Part shown: piece by piece, positions 53,040 to 62,013 of the stretch
Position numbering within the stretch: position 1 is the first letter of the stretch
How the letters are laid out: each line of letters starts with the position of its first letter
Source: Chamaea fasciata
Lineage: Eukaryota > Chordata > Aves > Passeriformes > Sylviidae
Reading direction: 5' to 3'
Length of the DNA: 64,000 bases
NCBI GenBank assembly: GCA_029207755.1
Contig: JARCOQ010000171.1
Coordinates: forward strand, 62,001 to 126,000
Program-made: the position numbers and the translations under genes
The notes under the pieces: model-generated
Seen by the model: the letters and a program-made list of their open reading frames with translations, nothing else
Told to the model about the DNA's origin: nothing
Database searches by the model: none

Positions 53040-55712
53040 ATGTCAGTTTTTAGGAGGCCTTTGGCCATCCATGGGAAGCCAGGCTTCCTGCTTGTGGCAG
53101 CTTGCATCAGGAGGAAATCGTGTTCCGTTCAAGATTGTAGGGGGCCGGAGCTGGGTGCCCGGATGAGGGAGTTGGACACAAAGGATGGGCTGTTTCCAGG
53201 GGTAAGTAAAGTCAGCTGCCCAGGTGCCTGATGTCAGTTTGCAGGTGGCTATTGGTCCTCCATGGAAAGCCAGGCTTCCAGCTTGTGGCAGCTTGCATCG
53301 GGAAGTAATACTGATCTGTTCGGGATTGTAGGTGGCCGAGGCCTGGTGCCCGGCAGAGGGAGTTGGGCACAAAGGATGGCCTGTTTCCAGGGGTAAGTAA
53401 AGTCAGCTGCCCAGGTGCCTGATGTCAGTTTGTAGGTGGCCTTTGACCCACCAAGAGAAGCCAGGTTTCCTGCTTGTGGCAGCTTGCATCTGGAAGAAAT
53501 CCTGTTACGTTCGGGATTGTAGGTGGCCGAGGCCTGGTGCCCAGCAGAGGGAGTTGGGCACAAAGGATGGCCTGTTTCCAGGGGTAAGTAAAGTCAGCTG
53601 CCCAGGTGCCTGATGTCAGTTTGTAGGAGGCATTTGGCCCTCCAAGGGAAGACAGGCTTCCAGTTTGTGGCAGCTTGCATCTGGAAGAAATCCTGTTCCG
53701 TTCGGGATTGTAGGTGGCCGAGGCCAGGTGCCCGGCAGAGGGAGTTGGGCACAAATGATGGCCTGTTTCTTTAGGAAAGTAAAGTCAGCTGCCCAGGTGC
53801 CTGATGTCAGTTTGTAGGAGGCCTTTGGCCCTCCAAGTGAAGCCACATTTCCAGCTTGTGCCAGCTTGCATCTGGAAGAACTCCTGTTCCGTTCGGGATT
53901 GTAGGTGGCCAAAGCTGTGGGCCCGGCAGAGGGAGTTGGGCACAAAGGATGTCCTGTTTCCAGGGGTAAGTAAAGTCAGCTGCCCAGGTGCCTGATGTCA
54001 GTTTTTAGGAGGCCTTTGGCCCTCCATGGGAAGCTTGTCTTCCTGTTCAAGGCAGTTTGCATCGGGAAGAAATCCTGTTTCGTTCAGGATTGTAGGTGGC
54101 CGGAGCTGGGTGCCCAGCTGAGGGAGTTAGGCACAAAGGATGGCCTGTTTCCAGGGGTAAGTAAAGTCAGCTGCCCAGGTGCCTGATGTCAGTTTGTAGG
54201 AGGCCTTTGGCCCTCCATGGGAAGCCAGGCTTCCTGCTTGTGGCAGCTTGCATCTGGAAGAAATCCTGTTCCGTTCAGGATTGTAGGTGGCCGAGGCCTG
54301 GTGCCCGGCAGAGGGAGTTGGGCACAAAGGATGGGCTGTTTCCAGGGGTAAGTAAAGTCAGCTGCCCAGGTGCCTGATGTCAGTTTGTAGGAGGCCTTTG
54401 GCCCTCCAAGGGAAGCTTGTCTTCCAGTTTGTGGCAGCTTGCATCTGGAAGAAATCCTGTTCCGTTCGGGATTGTAGGTGGGCGAGGCCTGGTGCCCGGC
54501 AGAGGGAGTTGGGCACAAAGGATGGCCTGTTTCCAGGGGTAAGTAAAGTCAGCAGCCCAGGTGCCTGATGTCAGTTTGTAGGAGGCCTTTGGCCCTCCAA
54601 GGGAAGCTTGTCTTCCAGTTTGTGGCAGCTTGCATCTGGAAGAAATCCTGTTCCGTTCGGGATTGTAGGTGGGCGAGGCCTGGTGCTTGGCAGAGGGAGT
54701 TGGGCACAAAGGATGGCCTGTTTCCAGGGGTAAGTAAAGTCAGCTGCCCAAATGTCTGATGTCAGTTTATAGGAGGCCTTTGGCCCTCCAAGGGAAGCTA
54801 GTCTTCCTGTTAAAGGCAGCTTGCATCTGGAAGAAATCCTGTTCCGTTCGGGATTGTAGGTGGCCGAGGCCAGGTGCCCGGCAGAGGGAGTTGGGCACAT
54901 ATGATGGCTGGTTTCCAGGGGTAAGTAAGGTCAGCTGCCCAGGTGCCTGATGTCAGTTTGTAGGAGGCCTTTGGCCCTCCAAAAGATGACATGCTTCCAG
55001 TTTGTGGCAGCTTGCATCTGGAAGAAATCCTGTTCCGTTCAGGATTGTAGGTGGCCGAGGCCTGGTGCCCGGCAGAGGGAGTTGGGCACAAAGGATGGCC
55101 TGTTTCCAGGGGTAAGTAAAGTCAGCAGCCCAGTTTCCTGATGTCAGTTTGTAGGAGGCCTTTCGCTATCCAAGGGAAGCTAGTCTTCCAGCTTGTGGCA
55201 GCTTCCATCTGGAAGAAATCCTGTTCCGTTCGGGATTGTAGGTGGCCGAGGCCAGGTGCCCGGCAGAGGGAGTTGGGCACAAAGGATGGGCTGTTTCCAG
55301 GGGTAAGTAAAGTCAGATGCCCAGGTGCCTGATGTCAGTTTGTAGGAGGCCTTTGGCCCCCAAGTGAAGCCACGTTTCCAGCTTGTGGCAGCTTGCATCT
55401 GGAAGAACTCCGGTTCCGTTCGGGATTGTAGGTGGCCGAGGCCATCTGCCCGGCAGAGGGAGTTGGGCACAAAGGATGTCTTGTTTCCAGGGGTAAGTAA
55501 AGTCATCTGCCCAGGTGCCTGATGTCAGTTTTTAGGAGGCCTTTGGCCCTCCATGGGAAGCCAGGCTTCCTGCTTGTGGCAGCTTGCATCAGGAGGAAAT
55601 CGTGTTCCGTTCGGGATTGTAGGGGGCCGGAGCTGGGTGCCCGGATGAGGGAGTTGGACACAAAGGATGGGCTGTTTCCAGGGGTAAGTAAAGTCAGCTG
55701 CCCAGGTGCCTG
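51894..55712 (+). repeat. 21-monomer recent tandem duplication, copy 1
   Basis: Monomers A-F-G-A-B-C-D-E-P-I/Q-N-O-G-A-K-J/H-I-B-C-D recur at 55904 with an offset of 4,010 bp. Reading both copies, the only difference I noticed is TTCAAGATTG near 53128-53132 against TTCGGGATTG in copy 2. Confidence 0.9.
53040..55521 (+). repeat. HOR segment 14, right-type 13-monomer unit, copy 1
   Basis: Order: D-E-P-I/Q-N-O-G-A-K-J/H-I-B-C. It is 2,482 bp because the C at 55332 has five Cs instead of six. A TTCAAGATTG variant near 53128-53132 is the main difference from the copy at 57050. Confidence 0.9.
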
Positions 55713-57049
55713 ATGTCAGTTTGCAGGTGGCTATTGGTCCTCCATGGAAAGCCAGGCTTCCAGCTTGTGGCAGCTTGCATCTGGAAGTAATACTGATCTG
55801 TTCGGGATTGCAGGTGGCCGAGGCCTGGTGCCCGGCAGAGGGCGTTGGACACAAAGGATGGCCTGTTTCCAGGGGTAAGTAAAGTCAGCTGCCCAGGTGC
55901 CTGATGTCAGTTTGTAGGAGGCCTTTGGCCCTCCAAGGGAAGCTTGTCTTCCAGTTTGTGGCAGCTTGCATCTGGAAGCAATCCTGTTCCGTTCGGGATT
56001 GTAGGTGGGCGAGACCTGGTGCCCGGCAGAGGGAGTTGGGCACAAAGGATGGGCTGTTTTCAGGGGTAAGTAAAGTCAGCTGCCCAGGTGCCTGATGCCA
56101 GTTTGTAGGAGGCCTTTGGTCCTCCATGGGAAACCAGTCTTCCAGCTTGTGGCAGCTTGCATCTGGAAGAAATCCTGTTCCGTTCGGGATTGTAGGTGGC
56201 CGAGGCCAGGTGCCCGGCAGAGGGAGTTGGGCACAAAGGATGGCCTGTTTCCAGGGGTAAGTAAAGTCAGCTGCCCAGGTGCCTGATGTCAGTTTGTAGG
56301 AGGCCTTTGGCCCTCCATGGGAAGCCAGGCTTCCTGCTTGTGGCAGCTTGCATCTGGAAGAAATCCTGTTCCGTTCAGGATTGTAGGTGGCCGAGGCCTG
56401 GTGCCCGGCAGAGGGAGTTGGGCACAAAGGATGGCCTGTTTCCAGGGGTAAGTAAAGTCAGCTGCCCAGGTGCCTGATGTCAGTTTGTAGGAGGCCTTTG
56501 GCCCTCAAAGGGAAGCTTGTCTTCCAGTTTGTGGCAGCTTGCATCTGGAAGAAATCCTGTTCCGTTCGGGATTGTAGGTGGGCGAGGCCTGGTGCCCGGC
56601 AGAGGGAGTTGGGCACAAAGGATGGCCTGTTTCCAGGGCTAAGTAAAGTCAGCTGCCCAGGTGCCTGATGTCAGTTTGTAGGAGGCCTTTCGCCCTCCAA
56701 GGGAAGCTAGTCTTCCAGCTTGTGGCAGCTTCCATCTGGAAGAAATCCTGTTCCGTTCGGGATTGTAGGTGGCCGAGGCCAGGTTCCCGGCAGAGGGAGT
56801 TGGGCACAAAGGATGGGCTGTTTCCAGGGGTAAGTAAAGTCAGATGCCCAGGTGCCTGATGTCAGTTTGTAGGAGGCCTTTGGCCCCCCAAGTGAAGCCA
56901 CGTTTCCAGCTTGTGGCAGCTTGCATCTGGAAGAACTCCGGTTCCGTTCGGGATTGTAGGTGGCCGAGGCCATCTGCCCGGCAGAGGGAGTTGGGCACAA
57001 AGGATGTCTTGTTTCCAGGGGTAAGTAAAGTCATCTGCCCAGGTGCCTG
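55522..57049 (+). repeat. HOR segment 15, 8-monomer unit, copy 2
   Basis: Order: D-E-A-F-G-A-B-C. Its D monomer is the GCATCAGGAGG subfamily, unlike the patched D at 51512. The E at 55713 has GCATCTGGAAGTAATAC and GGGCGTTGGACAC, private to this copy, so the duplication boundary lies just after it. Confidence 0.87.
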
Positions 57050-59722
57050 ATGTCAGTTTTTAGGAGGCCTTTGGCCATCCATGGGAAGCCAGGCTTCCTG
57101 CTTGTGGCAGCTTGCATCAGGAGGAAATCGTGTTCCGTTCGGGATTGTAGGGGGCCGGAGCTGGGTGCCCGGATGAGGGAGTTGGACACAAAGGATGGGC
57201 TGTTTCCAGGGGTAAGTAAAGTCAGCTGCCCAGGTGCCTGATGTCAGTTTGCAGGTGGCTATTGGTCCTCCATGGAAAGCCAGGCTTCCAGCTTGTGGCA
57301 GCTTGCATCGGGAAGTAATACTGATCTGTTCGGGATTGTAGGTGGCCGAGGCCTGGTGCCCGGCAGAGGGAGTTGGGCACAAAGGATGGCCTGTTTCCAG
57401 GGGTAAGTAAAGTCAGCTGCCCAGGTGCCTGATGTCAGTTTGTAGGTGGCCTTTGACCCACCAAGAGAAGCCAGGTTTCCTGCTTGTGGCAGCTTGCATC
57501 TGGAAGAAATCCTGTTACGTTCGGGATTGTAGGTGGCCGAGGCCTGGTGCCCAGCAGAGGGAGTTGGGCACAAAGGATGGCCTGTTTCCAGGGGTAAGTA
57601 AAGTCAGCTGCCCAGGTGCCTGATGTCAGTTTGTAGGAGGCATTTGGCCCTCCAAGGGAAGACAGGCTTCCAGTTTGTGGCAGCTTGCATCTGGAAGAAA
57701 TCCTGTTCCGTTCGGGATTGTAGGTGGCCGAGGCCAGGTGCCCGGCAGAGGGAGTTGGGCACAAATGATGGCCTGTTTCTTTAGGAAAGTAAAGTCAGCT
57801 GCCCAGGTGCCTGATGTCAGTTTGTAGGAGGCCTTTGGCCCTCCAAGTGAAGCCACATTTCCAGCTTGTGCCAGCTTGCATCTGGAAGAACTCCTGTTCC
57901 GTTCGGGATTGTAGGTGGCCAAAGCTGTGGGCCCGGCAGAGGGAGTTGGGCACAAAGGATGTCCTGTTTCCAGGGGTAAGTAAAGTCAGCTGCCCAGGTG
58001 CCTGATGTCAGTTTTTAGGAGGCCTTTGGCCCTCCATGGGAAGCTTGTCTTCCTGTTCAAGGCAGTTTGCATCGGGAAGAAATCCTGTTTCGTTCAGGAT
58101 TGTAGGTGGCCGGAGCTGGGTGCCCAGCTGAGGGAGTTAGGCACAAAGGATGGCCTGTTTCCAGGGGTAAGTAAAGTCAGCTGCCCAGGTGCCTGATGTC
58201 AGTTTGTAGGAGGCCTTTGGCCCTCCATGGGAAGCCAGGCTTCCTGCTTGTGGCAGCTTGCATCTGGAAGAAATCCTGTTCCGTTCAGGATTGTAGGTGG
58301 CCGAGGCCTGGTGCCCGGCAGAGGGAGTTGGGCACAAAGGATGGGCTGTTTCCAGGGGTAAGTAAAGTCAGCTGCCCAGGTGCCTGATGTCAGTTTGTAG
58401 GAGGCCTTTGGCCCTCCAAGGGAAGCTTGTCTTCCAGTTTGTGGCAGCTTGCATCTGGAAGAAATCCTGTTCCGTTCGGGATTGTAGGTGGGCGAGGCCT
58501 GGTGCCCGGCAGAGGGAGTTGGGCACAAAGGATGGCCTGTTTCCAGGGGTAAGTAAAGTCAGCAGCCCAGGTGCCTGATGTCAGTTTGTAGGAGGCCTTT
58601 GGCCCTCCAAGGGAAGCTTGTCTTCCAGTTTGTGGCAGCTTGCATCTGGAAGAAATCCTGTTCCGTTCGGGATTGTAGGTGGGCGAGGCCTGGTGCTTGG
58701 CAGAGGGAGTTGGGCACAAAGGATGGCCTGTTTCCAGGGGTAAGTAAAGTCAGCTGCCCAAATGTCTGATGTCAGTTTATAGGAGGCCTTTGGCCCTCCA
58801 AGGGAAGCTAGTCTTCCTGTTAAAGGCAGCTTGCATCTGGAAGAAATCCTGTTCCGTTCGGGATTGTAGGTGGCCGAGGCCAGGTGCCCGGCAGAGGGAG
58901 TTGGGCACATATGATGGCTGGTTTCCAGGGGTAAGTAAGGTCAGCTGCCCAGGTGCCTGATGTCAGTTTGTAGGAGGCCTTTGGCCCTCCAAAAGATGAC
59001 ATGCTTCCAGTTTGTGGCAGCTTGCATCTGGAAGAAATCCTGTTCCGTTCAGGATTGTAGGTGGCCGAGGCCTGGTGCCCGGCAGAGGGAGTTGGGCACA
59101 AAGGATGGCCTGTTTCCAGGGGTAAGTAAAGTCAGCAGCCCAGTTTCCTGATGTCAGTTTGTAGGAGGCCTTTCGCTATCCAAGGGAAGCTAGTCTTCCA
59201 GCTTGTGGCAGCTTCCATCTGGAAGAAATCCTGTTCCGTTCGGGATTGTAGGTGGCCGAGGCCAGGTGCCCGGCAGAGGGAGTTGGGCACAAAGGATGGG
59301 CTGTTTCCAGGGGTAAGTAAAGTCAGATGCCCAGGTGCCTGATGTCAGTTTGTAGGAGGCCTTTGGCCCCCAAGTGAAGCCACGTTTCCAGCTTGTGGCA
59401 GCTTGCATCTGGAAGAACTCCGGTTCCGTTCGGGATTGTAGGTGGCCGAGGCCATCTGCCCGGCAGAGGGAGTTGGGCACAAAGGATGTCTTGTTTCCAG
59501 GGGTAAGTAAAGTCATCTGCCCAGGTGCCTGATGTCAGTTTTTAGGAGGCCTTTGGCCCTCCATGGGAAGCCAGGCTTCCTGCTTGTGGCAGCTTGCATC
59601 AGGAGGAAATCGTGTTCCGTTCGGGATTGTAGGGGGCCGGAGCTGGGTGCCCGGATGAGGGAGTTGGACACAAAGGATGGGCTGTTTCCAGGGGTAAGTA
59701 AAGTCAGCTGCCCAGGTGCCTG
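55904..59722 (+). repeat. 21-monomer recent tandem duplication, copy 2
   Basis: Same order and private variants as copy 1, including the one-base deletion in C (near 59370) and CCCAGTTTCC (near 59141). The following monomer at 59723 is an E with a different subtype, and then P instead of A, so the duplication ends about there. Confidence 0.9.
57050..59531 (+). repeat. HOR segment 16, right-type 13-monomer unit, copy 2
   Basis: Order: D-E-P-I/Q-N-O-G-A-K-J/H-I-B-C, 2,482 bp. It shares with copy 1 the five-C deletion in C, CCCAGTTTCCTG before B, and CTTGTGCCAGC in N. Sharing of so many private variants shows a very recent common origin. Confidence 0.9.
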
Positions 59723-62013
59723 ATGTCAGTTTGCAGGTGGCTATTGGTCCTCCATGGAAAGCCAGGCTTCCAGCTTGTGGCAGCTTGCATCGGGAAGTAA
59801 TACTGATCTGTTCGGGATTGTAGGTGGCCGAGGCCTGGTGCCCGGCAGAGGGAGTTGGGCACAAAGGATGGCCTGTTTCCAGGGGTAAGTAAAGTCAGCT
59901 GCCCAGGTGCCTGATGTCAGTTTGTAGGTGGCCTTTGACCCACCAAGAGAAGCCAGGTTTCCTGCTTGTGGCAGCTTGCATCTGGAAGAAATCCTGTTAC
60001 GTTCGGGATTGTAGGTGGCCGAGGCCTGGTGCCCAGCAGAGGGAGTTGGGCACAAAGGATGGCCTGTTTCCAGGGGTAAGTAAAGTCAGCTGCCCAGGTG
60101 CCTGATGTCAGTTTGTAGTAGGCATTTGGCCCTCCAAGGGAAGACAGGCTTCCAGTTTGTGGCAGCTTGCATCTGGAAGAAATCCTGTTCCGTTCGGGAT
60201 TGTAGGTGGCCGAGGCCAGGTGCCCGGCAGAGGGAGTTGGGCACAAATGATGGCCTGTTTCTTTAGGAAAGTAAAGTCAGCTGCCCAGGTGCCTGATGTC
60301 AGTTTGTAGGAGGCCTTTGGCCCTCCAAGTGAAGCCACATTTCCAGCTTGTGGCAGCTTGCATCTGGAAGAACTCCTGTTCCGTTCGGGATTGTAGGTGG
60401 CCAAAGCTGTGGGCCCGGCAGAGGGAGTTGGGCACAAAGATGTCCTGTTTCCAGGGGTAAGTAAAGTCAGCTGCCCAGGTGCCTGATGTCAGTTTTTAGG
60501 AGGCCTTTGGCCCTCCATGGGAAGCTTGTCTTCCTGTTCAAGGCAGTTTGCATCGGGAAGAAATCCTGTTTCGTTCGGGATTGTAGGTGGCCGGAGCTGG
60601 GTGCACAGCTGAGGGAGTTAGGCACAAAGGATGGCCTGTTTCCAGGGGTAAGTAAAGTCAGCTGCCCAGGTGCCTGATGTCAGTTTGTAGGAGGCCTTTG
60701 GCCCTCCATGGGAAGCCAGGCTTCCTGCTTGTGGCAGCTTGCATCTGGAAGAAATCCTGTTCCGTTCAGGATTGTAGTTGGCCGAGGCCTGGTGCCCGGC
60801 AGAGGGAGTTGGGCACAAAGGATGGGCTGTTTCCAGGGGTAAGTAAAGTCAGCTGCCCAGGTGCCTGATGTCAGTTTGTAGGAGGCCTTTGGCCCTCCAA
60901 GGGAAGCTTGTCTTCCAGTTTGTGGCAGCTTGCATCTGGAAGAAATCCTGTTCCGTTCGGGATTGTAGGTGGGCGAGGCCTGGTGCCCGGCAGAGGGAGT
61001 TGGGCACAAAGGATGGGCTGTTTCCAGGGGTAAGTAAAGTCAGCTGCCCAGGTGCCTGATGTCAGTTTGTAGGAGGCCTTTGGCCCTCCAAGGGAAGCTT
61101 GTCTTCCAGTTTGTGGCAGCTTGCATCTGGAAGAAATCCTGTTCCGTTCGGGATTGTAGGTGGGCGAGGCCTGGTGCTTGGCAGAGGGAGTTGGGCACAA
61201 AGGATGGGCTGTTTCCAGGGGTAAGTTAAGTCAGCTGCCCAAATGTCTGATGTCAGTTTATAGGAGGCCTTTGGCCCTCCAAGGGAAGCTAGTCTTCCTG
61301 TTAAAGGCAGCTTGCATATGGAAGAAATCCTGTTCCGTTCGGGATTGTAGGTGGCCGAGGCCAGGTGCCCGGCAGAGGGAGTTGGGCACAAAGGATGGGC
61401 TGTTTCCAGGGGTAAGTAAAGTCAGCTGCCCAGGTGCCTGATGTCAGTTTGTAGGAGGCCTTTGGCCCTCCATGGGAAGCCAGGTTTACTGCTTGTGGCA
61501 GCTTGCATCTGGAAGAAATCCTGTTTCGTTCGGGATTGTAGGTGGCCGAGGCCAGGTGCCCGGCAGAGGGAGTTGGGCACATATGATGGCTGGTTTCCAG
61601 GGGTAAGTAAGGTCAGCAGCCCAGGTGCCTGATGTCAGTTTGTAGGAGGCCTTTGGCCCTCCAAGGGAAGCCGCGTTTCCAGCTTGTGGCAGCTTGCATC
61701 TGGAAGAACTCCGGTTCCGTTCGGGATTGTAGGTGGCCGAGGCCAGGTGCCCGGCAGAGGGAGTTGGGCACAAAGGATGTCATTTTTCCAGGGATAAGTA
61801 AAGTCAGCTGCCCAGGTGCCTGATGTCAGTTTGTAGGAGGCCTTTGGCCCTCCAAGGGAAGCTAGTCTTCAAGCTTGTGGCAGCTTGCATCTGGAAGAAA
61901 TGCTGTTCCGTTCGGAATTGTAGGTGGCCGAGGCCAGGTGCCCGGCAGAGGGAGTTGGGCACAAAGGATGTCCTGTTTAGTAGGGTAAGTAAAGTCAGCT
62001 GCCCACGTGCCTG
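59532..62013 (+). repeat. HOR segment 17 (13 monomers, hybrid)
   Basis: Order: D-E-P-I/Q-N-O-G-A-K-J-H-C'-B/M, 2,482 bp with one G missing near 60440. The first six monomers follow the 57050 unit; from 60677 the variants match the 48074 block instead. It is therefore a hybrid of two HOR lineages with the join near 60.5-60.7 kb. Confidence 0.85.

Noticed and set aside
53128..53132. TTCAAGATTG as a private marker of the 53-kb HOR
   Set aside because: The same variant recurs near 29060, 43580 and 63632 in other families, so it is a recurrent or shared state and not unique to this unit.
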